A DNA stretch of 64,000 nt from Actinomycetota bacterium (GTDB lineage Bacteria; Actinomycetota; CADDZG01; JAHWKV01): positions 186,001 to 250,000 of the forward strand of contig JAUJPC010000003.1 in NCBI GenBank assembly GCA_030447305.1. Direction: 5' to 3'. The notes under the pieces were generated by a model. That model saw only the letters and a list, made by a program, of their open reading frames with translations, was not told the DNA's origin and did no database searches. Positions 25,082-33,008 of the stretch are shown here, in pieces. The translations under genes and the position numbers were made by a program. How positions within the stretch are numbered: the stretch's first letter is position 1; each line of letters opens with the position of its first letter.

Positions 25082-25903
25082 ATGGATACCTTCAGCGGCC
25101 GGGTTGCCGTCATCGGCTCCGGCAAAATGGGCGAGATCCTGTCCGCCGGCATGGTTCGCTCCGGCCTACTAAAGCCGGATCAGATCCTGGTGACCGATGC
25201 CGATGGGCAAAGGGTCAAGGAAGTGGCCGGCAGGCATGGGTTCTCCTCGCCGGACGGCAACAGAGAGGCGGTTGAGCACTCCCGCGTCGTCGTCCTCGCC
25301 GTCAAACCCAAGGACGTCGGCGCCGTCCTGGCCGAGATAGCGCCCGAGGTCGGGGCCTCCCACCTCATCGTCTCCATAGCCGCCGGCGTCACGACGAAGA
25401 CTCTGCAAGCAGGCCTCGGTTCGTCCGCGGTGGTGGTGAGGGCCATGCCCAACGTGGCTGCGCAGGTGGGGGAGGGCATCACCGCCATCTGCGCCGGAGA
25501 CCGGGCCGGTGAGGAGCACCTTTTGCTGGCACGCCAGGTGCTGGGGGGGGTGGGACCGGTGATAGTGATCGAGGAGGCTTACATCGATGCCGTCACTGCG
25601 GTCTCCGGGTCGGGCCCTGCTTACTTCGCCCTGTTTGCGGAGGCGATGATCGACGCCGGAGTTACCCTGGGGCTGCCCAGGTCAGTCTCGAGCCAGTTGG
25701 TGGCACAGACCTTGAGGGGTACCGCGGCCCTGGTGACCGATGCGGGGATGAAGCCGGCGGAGGTTCGTGAGGCCGTCACGTCTCCCGGGGGCACGACCGC
25801 CATGGCAGTCCGAGAGCTGGAGCGGGCGGGGGTCCGGGCTGCGGTTCTCAACGCGGTCCAGGCGGCGCTGGACCGCGCGAAGGTGCTGGCCGGAAACAAG
25901 TAG
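25082..25903 (+). CDS. proC: Pyrroline-5-carboxylate reductase
   Basis: 273 residues from ATG 25082. GATACT ends 6 nt before it and no ribosome-binding site is seen, so the transcript may be leaderless. The Rossmann motif VAVIGSGKMGE is at the start. The family signature AVSGSGPAYFALFAEAMIDAG lies near 165 and VTSPGGTTAMAV near 225. The enzyme reduces pyrroline-5-carboxylate to proline with NAD(P)H. It is a complete family-length protein. A small lysine-rich gene converges 17 bp beyond. Confidence 0.96.
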   Translation: MDTFSGRVAVIGSGKMGEILSAGMVRSGLLKPDQILVTDADGQRVKEVAGRHGFSSPDGNREAVEHSRVVVLAVKPKDVGAVLAEIAPEVGASHLIVSIAAGVTTKTLQAGLGSSAVVVRAMPNVAAQVGEGITAICAGDRAGEEHLLLARQVLGGVGPVIVIEEAYIDAVTAVSGSGPAYFALFAEAMIDAGVTLGLPRSVSSQLVAQTLRGTAALVTDAGMKPAEVREAVTSPGGTTAMAVRELERAGVRAAVLNAVQAALDRAKVLAGNK

Positions 25904-25920
25904 GCGAACTGGACCGGCGA

Positions 25921-26031
25921 TCAGGCCGATCCGCCACCCGCTTTCTTAGCCGCCTTCTTGGCCTTCTTGGCCGCTTGGGCTGCGTCGTTCTTGGGGCGTT
26001 TCTTCTCCTTCGGTGCGGGCTGCTTGGCCAC
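25921..26031 (-). CDS. 36-residue Lys/Ala-rich basic peptide
   Basis: A short ORF from GTG 26031 with GGGAGG 4 nt upstream. The sequence is VAKQPAPKEKKRPKND then AAQAAKKAKKAAKKAGGGSA, almost all Lys, Ala and Pro. Such composition is seen in histone-like tails and some nucleic-acid-binding peptides. It lies between proC and bldC on the opposite strand. No homolog is recognised; composition, frame length and ribosome-binding site are the only support. Confidence 0.5.
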   Translation of the reverse strand: MAKQPAPKEKKRPKNDAAQAAKKAKKAAKKAGGGSA

Positions 26032-26216
26032 GATGCCTCCCTTCGACCGGGTGGTGGCCTGGCCCTGATGGCGGATACGCCTGGCCTGCCACATCGGCTG
26101 AATCCCACTTTGGAATTTTGCCGTCTCCGGGTGAGGGATTGTACCCCGTCAGGCGCGCCCGTTGCCCTATGTCGCCGATGTGGCGGGATGTATACTCCCG
26201 AAAAAAGGGTGAGCGA

Positions 26217-26411
26217 ATGGCTCGTGACAAGCAAGGGTTTCAGTTTTTGACCGTGAGCGAAGTTGCTCAGTTGATGCGCGTATCCAATATGACCGTCTAC
26301 CGGCTGATCAAGTCGGGAGCTCTGAAGGCCGTGCAGGTGGGCAACCGCTACCGCGTCAAGGAGTCGGACGTTCATCAGTATCTCGACGATCACTACGTCA
26401 GAGCGGTCTGA
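26217..26411 (+). CDS. bldC: BldC family MerR-like developmental regulator
   Basis: 64 residues from ATG 26217, with a purine-rich AAAAAAGGGTGAG upstream. A single winged helix-turn-helix: FLTVSEVAQLMRVSNMTVYRLIKSG then ALKAVQVGNRYRVKESDVHQYL. BldC binds DNA as head-to-tail multimers and controls the timing of development in Streptomyces; this copy has nearly the same length and sequence. It is followed after 265 bp by bS22. Confidence 0.93.
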   Translation: MARDKQGFQFLTVSEVAQLMRVSNMTVYRLIKSGALKAVQVGNRYRVKESDVHQYLDDHYVRAV

Positions 26412-26676
26412 GCGCAAACTAAAATCCACCGTGCTTCTCCCGGTCGGGTTTGGCGCTCTCGACCGCAGGGAAGCGACAGAACGCTGTGGTCCGTGGAGTA
26501 CCGGCGGCAGGACGATGTCCGCCGAATGGTATCGTCAGTAGGCACCATGCCGGGATCTCGGCGTAAGTGGTCCGGCCGGCACACCTAGCAGGACCACCTC
26601 CGGCTGCTCCTTGGGGAGAAGATCTCCGGCGGCCGGCCTGAACAGCGGCTAAGAATTTCCTAGAGAAGGGCTCGAT

Positions 26677-26778
26677 TTGTCATCCGTCGTAAAGAAGCGC
26701 AGGAAGAAGATGCGTAAGAAGAAGCACAAGAAAATGCTCAAGCGGACGCGCTGGCAGCGTCGTCAGCAAGGTAAGTAG
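26677..26778 (+). CDS. Ribosomal protein bS22 (AURKAIP1/COX24 domain)
   Basis: 33 residues starting at TTG 26677 with GAAGGG 6 nt upstream. The sequence SSVVKKRRKKMRKKKHKKML then KRTRWQRRQQGK is the small very basic protein of actinobacterial 30S subunits, called bS22 in mycobacteria. Length and pattern match. The next gene begins in the same frame directly after its TAG stop. Confidence 0.92.
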   Translation: MSSVVKKRRKKMRKKKHKKMLKRTRWQRRQQGK

Positions 26779-27606
26779 GCCTTCCGTCAGGTAACGTTCC
26801 TCTCCGACTTCGGGCTCTCCGACGAGTACGTCGCAGTCTGTAAGGCGGTAATCCGCAGTATCGCTGCCGAGGTGGAGATCCTCGACATAAGCCACCTCGT
26901 CCGCCCGTTCGGCGTGCGTGAGGGCTCCGTGGTGCTCGCAGAGTCGGTCGGCTACTTTCCGAACACAGTGCACCTTGCCGTTGTCGACCCGGGCGTGGGA
27001 TCGCTGCGGCGGCCGCTCGTCCTGGTGACGGTCGAGGGTTCGCCTCTGGTGGGACCGGATAACGGGCTTCTGCTTCCGGCGGCCGACCGCCTGGGGGGTG
27101 TGGAATCGGCATGGCAGATCACCAACCGCGAGCTGGGGAGGCCGGATCCTTCAAGTACCTTCCACGGCCGGGACATCTTTGCGCCCGCGGCTGCCCATCT
27201 TGCCGGAGGCGTCTCTCCGTCGAGGTTCGGCCCCCAGGTGGAGGCGGGTTCGCTGGTCCAGCTTCCCTTGGGGAAGGTGGAGCAGGCGGGGGACAGCTTT
27301 CGCGGTGAGGTTCTTTTGGTCGACCGGTTCGGTAACCTCCAGACGAGCTTTCGAAGGACCGAGCTCGGCCAGCTGGGCCTGGGTCCGGGTGATTCCGTCG
27401 AGCTCCGCCTGGGCGGCCGCCGGCTCACGGCGGTTCTGCGCGAGTCCTACTCGTTCGGCGCCCCCGGCGAGCTGCAAGTAATTGAGGACTCTCACGGAAA
27501 CCTGGCGGTATGCGTAAACCGCGGCAGTGCCGCCGAGCTGCTTGGAGTCCCCGCCGCCGGTTCGACGGTCGTCCTGGCAAGGGCGGAGCCGGACCCCGAA
27601 GGGTAA
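26779..27606 (+). CDS. SAM hydroxide adenosyltransferase (DUF62), start codon unclear
   Basis: The protein family hydrolyses S-adenosylmethionine to adenosine and methionine and is related to fluorinases. Conserved sequence begins RQVTFLSDFGLSDEYVAVCKA at 26785, including the N-terminal Asp that contacts SAM. VDPGVGS follows near 70, GPDNGLL near 95, and the C-terminal barrel carries VDRFGNLQTSF and DSHGNLAVCVNRGSA. No ATG, GTG or TTG occurs in frame between the bS22 stop (26776-26778) and GTG 26872, and using that GTG would remove the active N-terminus. Either a non-standard start, readthrough of the bS22 stop, or a base error must be involved. Confidence 0.8.
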   Translation, partial: AFRQVTFLSDFGLSDEYVAVCKAVIRSIAAEVEILDISHLVRPFGVREGSVVLAESVGYFPNTVHLAVVDPGVGSLRRPLVLVTVEGSPLVGPDNGLLLPAADRLGGVESAWQITNRELGRPDPSSTFHGRDIFAPAAAHLAGGVSPSRFGPQVEAGSLVQLPLGKVEQAGDSFRGEVLLVDRFGNLQTSFRRTELGQLGLGPGDSVELRLGGRRLTAVLRESYSFGAPGELQVIEDSHGNLAVCVNRGSAAELLGVPAAGSTVVLARAEPDPEG

Positions 27607-27612
27607 TGGCCT

Positions 27613-27711
27613 TCAGCGCGGAACGCTGCTGACCTGCATCACGCCCAATGCTCCCATTATCAGGATCGCCAAGAGCAGTACGGCAACCGCCACAATCGTA
27701 TTTCGTCTCAC
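27613..27711 (-). CDS. 32-residue single-helix membrane peptide
   Basis: A GTG start at 27711 gives MRRNTIVAVAVLLLAILIMG then ALGVMQVSSVPR: a basic N-terminus, one hydrophobic helix of about 20 residues, and a short polar tail. It is convergent with the SAM hydrolase gene. The ribosome-binding site is weak. Membrane topology is clear, but the gene itself is uncertain. Confidence 0.35.
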   Translation of the reverse strand: MRRNTIVAVAVLLLAILIMGALGVMQVSSVPR

Positions 27712-27767
27712 CGAATGAGAATATCCTGACCGGTGCATAGTCGGATGGGCTCAGGGAGATCTGGCAC

Positions 27768-28028
27768 ATGAATGGTCTCATCTACAGCATCATCGTAGGA
27801 GGAATAGCCGGCTGGCTGGCCAGCATCGTCACCGGCACCAACGAGCGGATGGGATGTCTGCTCAACATCGTGGTGGGAATCATCGGCGGCTTCATCGGTG
27901 GCTGGGTGTTCCAGAGGATGAACTGGCAGATGCCGGGCGGCGTTTGGGTCGGGCCAATAGTGGTGGCTTTTGTCGGCGCTGCCCTTCTGTTGGGCGTGGT
28001 GCGTCTGCTTATGGGGGGCCGGCGCTAG
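27768..28028 (+). CDS. GlsB/YeaQ/YmgE family membrane protein
   Basis: 86 residues with three membrane segments and the family repeats IIVGGIAGWLASIVTG and LLNIVVGIIGGFIGGWVF. The family (also called transglycosylase-associated protein) is linked to stress responses and its biochemical role is unknown. Complete family length. It ends 3 bp before the convergent response regulator. Confidence 0.93.
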   Translation: MNGLIYSIIVGGIAGWLASIVTGTNERMGCLLNIVVGIIGGFIGGWVFQRMNWQMPGGVWVGPIVVAFVGAALLLGVVRLLMGGRR

Positions 28029-28031
28029 TAA

Positions 28032-28442
28032 CTACTTTCCCAGTTGGAGGGTTAGCTCGCAGATAGCGCGCTCCAGCGTTTGGAGTCCCTCGGCTTTTCC
28101 TACGCAAAGGGCAACTCCGACGCGGGCGGCCTCCTGCTTCAGTTCCTTGTCCACGTAGGCGGTGTAGAGAATGATGTTCTGGTCCGGGGACTCCGCGAGG
28201 ATGCGGCGGGAGGCTTCCAGCCCGTTCATTCCGGCCATGGCATGGTCGATCACCATGACGCTCGGCCGGTGCTCCGCAGCCAGTTCGATCGCCTGAGCGC
28301 CACTGGAGCCCTGTCCAACGATGTTGAACCCGTCCAGGGTGAGAAGGGACACCAGCATGTCCAGGACGTGCTTGGTGTCGTCCACGACCACCAGATCTAT
28401 CGCCAAGTTCTTCCTTTCATCGGGACCGGTTGGCATCGCCAT
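28032..28442 (-). CDS. Single-domain response regulator
   Basis: 136 residues, a lone receiver domain. The acidic pair is VVVDD near 20, the phospho-acceptor Asp lies in VMVIDHAM near 65, the switch Thr in ILYTAY near 94, and the Lys in LCVGKAEG near 115. No output domain is attached. TTG inside (residue 13) next to GGAAG is a possible shorter start. No histidine kinase is adjacent. Its partner is unknown; single-domain regulators often act in phosphorelays. Confidence 0.85.
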   Translation of the reverse strand: MAMPTGPDERKNLAIDLVVVDDTKHVLDMLVSLLTLDGFNIVGQGSSGAQAIELAAEHRPSVMVIDHAMAGMNGLEASRRILAESPDQNIILYTAYVDKELKQEAARVGVALCVGKAEGLQTLERAICELTLQLGK

Positions 28443-28496
28443 CCGGCGGACCCTTTCGATTCACATTACTTGAAGATTCGCAGATAGGGTGTAGGT

Positions 28497-29237
28497 GTGA
28501 TGGGTCTTTTTCCATTGGCTGCAGCACTTGTGAGTGGCGCATTCTCAGCCTCCGTGATCCGTCAGTTCTTGAGTCGTCGCCGGCCCCATCAGCTCGCCTG
28601 GGGAATTTCGCTTGCCACCTTCGCGGCAGCCTCATTCTCCGCAACTGTGGGGATGTTTGCCGGCTGGTCGGCTCCGGTTTTTCGTGCCTACTACCTGTTC
28701 GGTGCTCTGGTTAACGTGCCGATCCTCGCATTGGGAACCATCTATCTGTACTTTCCTCGCCGCGTGGGCCACGCCGCGGCGCTGGTGGTGGGCACGGCAT
28801 CGGTCTACGCCGCCCTAGCAGTGCTCAACGCCGGGATCCCGGAGGCCGGGCTGGCGGTATCAGGGTCGATCCCGATGGGTTCCGACGTGTTGCCTTCGCC
28901 GGTGCGTGCCTTGTCCCGTTATTACTCCTACGTGGGATTTGTGATTGTGGTGGCCGGTGCGGTGTGGTCCGCGGTAAGGCTGGCCCGGCAGCCGGGAGAG
29001 CGGGTCAAGCGGCTCGCTCAAGGCAACGCGCTGATTGCCGCCGGCACCGTCGTGGTGGCTCTGGGCAGTGCATTCGCCCGGCAGGGGCAGGGTTCGGTAT
29101 TTGCGGTAGGTCTGGCGGCAGGGGTTTCCGTCATGTATGCCGGGTTCCTGCGCGCGGCCGGCACTTCAGGCCGGCAATCGCAAGAGAGCAGGGTTAAAGC
29201 GCCGGGTGGGGCGGCGTCCGACCGGGCCGTGAGTTAG
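28497..29237 (+). CDS. Hypothetical seven-helix membrane protein
   Basis: 246 residues from GTG 28497 (ATG 28500 also possible). About seven hydrophobic segments between residues 3 and 225 resemble the layout of a seven-helix membrane protein, with motif FRAYYLFGALVNVPILALG near 65 and RYYSYVGFVIVVAGAVWSAVRLA near 145. A polar tail follows. I do not recognise the family. It lies upstream of ccdA on the same strand, 31 bp apart, so a shared transcript is likely. Confidence 0.55.
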   Translation: MMGLFPLAAALVSGAFSASVIRQFLSRRRPHQLAWGISLATFAAASFSATVGMFAGWSAPVFRAYYLFGALVNVPILALGTIYLYFPRRVGHAAALVVGTASVYAALAVLNAGIPEAGLAVSGSIPMGSDVLPSPVRALSRYYSYVGFVIVVAGAVWSAVRLARQPGERVKRLAQGNALIAAGTVVVALGSAFARQGQGSVFAVGLAAGVSVMYAGFLRAAGTSGRQSQESRVKAPGGAASDRAVS

Positions 29238-29268
29238 CCGGTGGGCTGTCTGGAGCCGAGGACCTCAG

Positions 29269-30015
29269 GTGGCGGCTGACGTCGTCTCGGTGGGCCTTCC
29301 CATCGCCTTGGTAGCAGGGGCGGCTTCCTTCCTTTCTCCTTGTGTGTTGCCCTTGCTTCCCGGCTATCTGTCGTACATGTCCGGGATCTCCCTGGAGATG
29401 GTCCGGGCGGGCAAGGCGCCGGCGCGAAAGCTGCTGGGTCCCACGCTGCTGTTCGTTGCCGGATTTTCGACGATCTTCGTGGTGTTGGGGACGTCGGCCA
29501 GCCTCGCGGGCTCGCTTCTCCGCGAGAATCAGCTGCTCCTGACCCGGATCGCGGGCGTGCTGGTAGTGGTCATGGGTCTGGCGTTCATGGGCGTGCTTCC
29601 CCTCCCCTTTCTGTACAGTGAGAAGCGCCTGGACATGCGCAGGGGCAGGACGCTGGCCGGCAACTACCTCATGGGCCTCAGCTTCGGTCTCGGCTGGACC
29701 CCGTGTATAGGTCCCACCCTTGGGGCCACGCTGGTCATTGCCTCGCAGGCGGAACGAGTGGGGGAGGGAGCCCTTCTGCTCCTCGTCTACTCGTTGGGCC
29801 TGGGCATTCCTTTCGTCCTCTCCGCCGTGGGGGTTTCCCGGCTGGCCGGAGCGCTCAGCTTCTTCCGCAGGCACGAGAACCTGATCCTGAAGGTCAGCGG
29901 CGGACTGTTGGTGGCGTTCGGGGTCCTTTTGTTCACCAACCGGGTCTATCTGATCTCGGCGTCTATTCAGCGCTGGATGGACGCGGTGGGCCTCGAGGAG
30001 CTGATCGGCATTTGA
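29269..30015 (+). CDS. ccdA: CcdA/DsbD-type thiol-disulfide membrane transporter
   Basis: 248 residues, six to seven membrane segments. The conserved Cys lie in FLSPCVLPLLPGY near 25 and SFGLGWTPCIGPTLG near 145, which relay reducing power across the membrane for cytochrome c assembly or other periplasmic thiols. The glutaredoxin-like gene overlaps its stop, and the c-type cytochrome operon converges just downstream, which fits this role. Confidence 0.93.
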   Translation: MAADVVSVGLPIALVAGAASFLSPCVLPLLPGYLSYMSGISLEMVRAGKAPARKLLGPTLLFVAGFSTIFVVLGTSASLAGSLLRENQLLLTRIAGVLVVVMGLAFMGVLPLPFLYSEKRLDMRRGRTLAGNYLMGLSFGLGWTPCIGPTLGATLVIASQAERVGEGALLLLVYSLGLGIPFVLSAVGVSRLAGALSFFRRHENLILKVSGGLLVAFGVLLFTNRVYLISASIQRWMDAVGLEELIGI

Positions 30016-30251
30016 GCGACGTGGTGTTGTACTCCAAGCCGGGATGCTGTCTGTGTGACGATGCGAAGCAGTCCCTTCAAAAAGCCGGCTCGGTGTTTCG
30101 TGAGGTGGATATCACGCGGGACGAGGGACTGATGAACGAGTTCGGCATGGTTATCCCAATAGTCGAAGTTAACGGGTTGGCGGTCTTTGAAGCCGGTATG
30201 AACCCGGAGGATCTGCCGGATCTGGTCAACGAGGCTCTGGCCTCCGGCTGA
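30012..30251 (+). CDS. Glutaredoxin-like protein
   Basis: 79 residues from TTG 30012, whose TTGA overlaps the ccdA stop, implying coupled translation. The N-terminal strand and redox motif LYSKPGCCLCDDAK contain CxxC with an extra Cys. VDITRDEGL and IPIVEVNG (the cis-Pro region) complete the thioredoxin fold. It probably supplies or accepts electrons with CcdA. Confidence 0.88.
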   Translation: MSDVVLYSKPGCCLCDDAKQSLQKAGSVFREVDITRDEGLMNEFGMVIPIVEVNGLAVFEAGMNPEDLPDLVNEALASG

Positions 30252-30259
30252 GATTACGA

Positions 30260-30301
30260 AAACGCCCGGCCTACTGGCCGGCCAGAGCGTCTGGTGCGTT
30301 T
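30260..30301. terminator. Bidirectional terminator between convergent operons
   Basis: An inner stem CCGGCC-TACT-GGCCGG (30266-30281) sits inside an outer pairing AAACGC (30260-30265) with GCGTTT (30296-30301). It separates the glutaredoxin gene from the 3-prime end of the long minus-strand cytochrome operon. Confidence 0.7.
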
Positions 30302-30314
30302 ACGTCGTACTGAA

Positions 30315-31352
30315 TTAAGCGAGCTGTGGCTGGCTGAGCCGTGCCTCTCTCTCCAGCTTCGATACGCCGATCAGGTGAAGAATGAACAGGATCACGCTGA
30401 CCACCAGGTAGATGAATGCCGGCACCTTCACCGATCCGCGTACCCGCACCGCCGCCACCTCGGCATCGTCCGGTGCTCCCGGCTGGCCGGTCATGTCGAG
30501 TGTGGCCATCGGAACGTTGGGCTTGATCTTGTCATCGAGGCGGAAGCCGAATTTAACCAGTTTCCCGGCTTTGTCCGATGCGAGCGGGAGGACCTGGCCA
30601 TCGGCTTCCACTTCCATCACTGGTGTGCCTGGAGTAACATCCGCCCCGCGCTCGACGAGGAACTTGGTCACGGTGGCTTCGGGTTTGCCGCCCAGGTCGC
30701 CTGCCATGATCTCCTCCGTGGCCACCGCACGACCGACTGCCAGCACCGACTCCTTACCGGCGACATCCACCGCTTTCATCCGCACGTCGGTGGTGGTGAA
30801 CTTCTCCGGGTCCAGTGCAAGCTCCCCCTCGACCATGTCACTGGCGGATTCGCGCTCCCCGGGAATGTCGCTCACGGCCTCGGAGACCAGCGCCTCCATG
30901 ACCGGCTCGGCGTTTTCGAGCTCGCTTTCCGCCCTCCCCTTCCCCAGGTCGGCAAGCTCGGCGTTTTCGTCCGGCTCCACCCAACCCTCGCCGTCGGGGT
31001 AGTCACTGGTGTCCCAGGTGCCCCACCGGGTATCGGCCTCCTGCAGGTCCGGGGCAAGGGCCGCTGGGTGCCACGCCGTCTCGGTCCCCAGGTCTCCCCA
31101 GAACCCTTCCTCGCCCTTCGGGCCCAAAGCTGTGAAGAACCAGATAAGCGAGAGAATCGTCATTACGGCGAACAGGCAGGCTCCGGTTACGAAGTAGCCG
31201 AGCTTGGCACCGAGAATCATGGAGGTCAGCAGCCAGACGCTGCCCACGAAGACCACGATGAAAGCGACCGTGATTGCGATGCCCTTCCAGAAGTGGTCGC
31301 CCCCTCCGCCGGTAGCAGCTTCGGTCGCCAGGAGGGCTATCTCCGACCGCAC
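30315..31352 (-). CDS. Membrane protein with lipoyl-like domain in cytochrome bc operon
   Basis: 345 residues. Two membrane helices lie at about 22-75 and one at about 315-335. Between them is an acidic linker and, at about 225-290, a biotinyl/lipoyl-like fold (VTKFLVERGADVTPGTPVMEVEADG). The usual modified Lys of the ETDK turn is replaced (EADG), so it probably carries no cofactor. It is the last gene of the quinol oxidase operon, 1 bp after the diheme cytochrome. I know no named subunit of this type; a structural or docking role in the complex is inferred from position. Confidence 0.65.
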   Translation of the reverse strand: MRSEIALLATEAATGGGGDHFWKGIAITVAFIVVFVGSVWLLTSMILGAKLGYFVTGACLFAVMTILSLIWFFTALGPKGEEGFWGDLGTETAWHPAALAPDLQEADTRWGTWDTSDYPDGEGWVEPDENAELADLGKGRAESELENAEPVMEALVSEAVSDIPGERESASDMVEGELALDPEKFTTTDVRMKAVDVAGKESVLAVGRAVATEEIMAGDLGGKPEATVTKFLVERGADVTPGTPVMEVEADGQVLPLASDKAGKLVKFGFRLDDKIKPNVPMATLDMTGQPGAPDDAEVAAVRVRGSVKVPAFIYLVVSVILFILHLIGVSKLEREARLSQPQLA

Positions 31353-32273
31353 CTACAAGCTCCTCTCGTAATCAACAACCAGCTGGATCTGCTCATCGGT
31401 GAGAGTGCCGGCCCACCCGGGCATCGCACCGGTTCCCTGACCGGATGTGCCGTAGGGCTGTCCGGGCTTGGAACCTTCCTTTACGAAGGTCTTGTGGTCC
31501 TCGATGTTGGGGAACTGTCTTGTCTCGGACCCACCCTTCATTGCCGGACCGGACCCGCCGGCGCCTCCGATCCCGTGGCAGGTGGAGCAGAACTGGTTGA
31601 AGATCTGGTCACCTGTCGCGTCGGCGCCCACCTCCGGCTCCTCGTTGATGCTCTTGAGCCATGCGACGATGTCGTCGAGCTCCTGTTCGGTCAAAGGTCC
31701 ACCGTACTTATTGCCCCAGGTGGGCATATCCGTGCCGGGCCTGCCGCGCTCGATGGTTTCCCGGATGAACTCCTCGGCGTCCTCGAAGCCGGGTGGCGGC
31801 TCCTCGTACCGGGCGAAGACGGTCTTTAGCTCGGGCACCTGGACCACGGATCGGACTCCGGTGTCCGGGTTGAGGAAGTCGTTGGTGCCGCCTTCAGCCT
31901 CAACGCCGTGGCAGCGGGCGCACTCCTTGCCGGCCGGGTTGGACTCTCCCGTCTCCTGGTCCGTTGCCATGGCGTAGTACCGCTCGCCCCTCTCCAGAGA
32001 CTCCTCTTCGAACATCTTCTCGGTGTCCAGCCGGTTCTGGGGCTCCTGGACCCAGTAGGCCGGCATGACGAAGGCACAGACCAGCGGGCGGGCCAGGCCC
32101 CACCCATGGATCTTGGTGAGGCGAGTGGACTCGAGCACCGCGTCGATGTCTGCTGGCCGAAGAGCCGGTGGGACCTTGTTCTTGGTTTTGGGCTCCGACC
32201 GGGTTCGGAGGACGACGAGCGCGGCACCTGCGGCTACGGCCCCGACTAGAAGTGCAATGAGTAGCTGACCCAT
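31353..32273 (-). CDS. Membrane-anchored diheme cytochrome c
   Basis: 306 residues. An N-terminal helix (about 3-23) anchors the protein. Two c-type heme sites are CARCHG near 112 and CSTCHG near 230; the C-terminal Met ligand region AMPGWAGTL lies near 285. This is the cytochrome c partner of the Rieske/cytochrome b pair, analogous to QcrC in actinobacterial bcc complexes or diheme subunits elsewhere. Its hemes would be attached by the upstream Ccm system. Confidence 0.9.
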   Translation of the reverse strand: MGQLLIALLVGAVAAGAALVVLRTRSEPKTKNKVPPALRPADIDAVLESTRLTKIHGWGLARPLVCAFVMPAYWVQEPQNRLDTEKMFEEESLERGERYYAMATDQETGESNPAGKECARCHGVEAEGGTNDFLNPDTGVRSVVQVPELKTVFARYEEPPPGFEDAEEFIRETIERGRPGTDMPTWGNKYGGPLTEQELDDIVAWLKSINEEPEVGADATGDQIFNQFCSTCHGIGGAGGSGPAMKGGSETRQFPNIEDHKTFVKEGSKPGQPYGTSGQGTGAMPGWAGTLTDEQIQLVVDYERSL

Positions 32274-32300
32274 GATCCCCCTGCTAAGTGGTTCTAACGG

Positions 32301-33008
32301 CTAACCTGCGCCGGTGACGCAGTGCGCACCTTCTGGCTGAGGCTGTGTGGTGCTGGTTCCTCGCGGGGCACCGGCGATGATCGTAGCGGTGTCCACCACG
32401 ATCTGACCGTCGACGACCTCGACGCGAAACTGGTCAAGGCTTCGAGGCGCCGGCCCGTCGCGGTACTCCCCGTTGATCGAGTACTTGGACCCGTGGCACG
32501 GGCACTCGAACCACTTGGCGGGCGGGCACCACGGGACACTGCACCCCAGGTGAACACATTTGCGGTAAAGCGCCATGAAGCCCGAGACATCCACGTTGGC
32601 CGACTTATAGGCGGGGATGTCTGCCGCGTCCGCCGGGTCACCTTCGTAAAGGGTCAGGTAAAACCGGCCGTCCGGGATGAACTTGGGCTCCCGGTTGGCA
32701 AGCTCCGCGCGGGTCTCGTCGGCTCCGCCGACCGTGATCTTGGACCCGAACCCTTCCCTCAGGCGGGGGTACAGGAAGTCGATTGACGCCAGGGCGAACT
32801 GACCGAGGAAGGCCAGAGAAGCTGCTCCCACGCCTCTAAGAAGGAACTTGCGGCGGCCGACGTCCGTGACGTCCGAAACCGGCTGGACCTCCAACTGGTT
32901 GGGGCTAACGGGACCGGCCTTGCGGGCTCGGGCGCCGATGAGTGCGAATGGTACCCAGGCCAGCAGAGAAGCCAGGCCGATGATGATGGCGAACTGAATA
33001 GGTGTCAT
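32301..33008 (-). CDS. Rieske iron-sulfur protein of the bc complex
   Basis: 235 residues from ATG 33008, overlapping the cytochrome b subunit stop by ATGA. One N-terminal membrane helix is followed by a twin-arginine-like GRRKFLLRG near 50 and a second hydrophobic stretch. The 2Fe-2S ligands are in CVHLGCSVPW near 155 and CPCHGSKYS near 175. It moves electrons from menaquinol to cytochrome c. The Cys of VHLGCS and of CPCHG also form the usual disulfide. Confidence 0.95.
   Translation of the reverse strand: MTPIQFAIIIGLASLLAWVPFALIGARARKAGPVSPNQLEVQPVSDVTDVGRRKFLLRGVGAASLAFLGQFALASIDFLYPRLREGFGSKITVGGADETRAELANREPKFIPDGRFYLTLYEGDPADAADIPAYKSANVDVSGFMALYRKCVHLGCSVPWCPPAKWFECPCHGSKYSINGEYRDGPAPRSLDQFRVEVVDGQIVVDTATIIAGAPRGTSTTQPQPEGAHCVTGAG

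Noticed and set aside
30294-31829. 511-codon plus-strand open frame
   Set aside because: Antisense to the lipoyl-like protein and diheme cytochrome, both supported by motifs and operon overlap.
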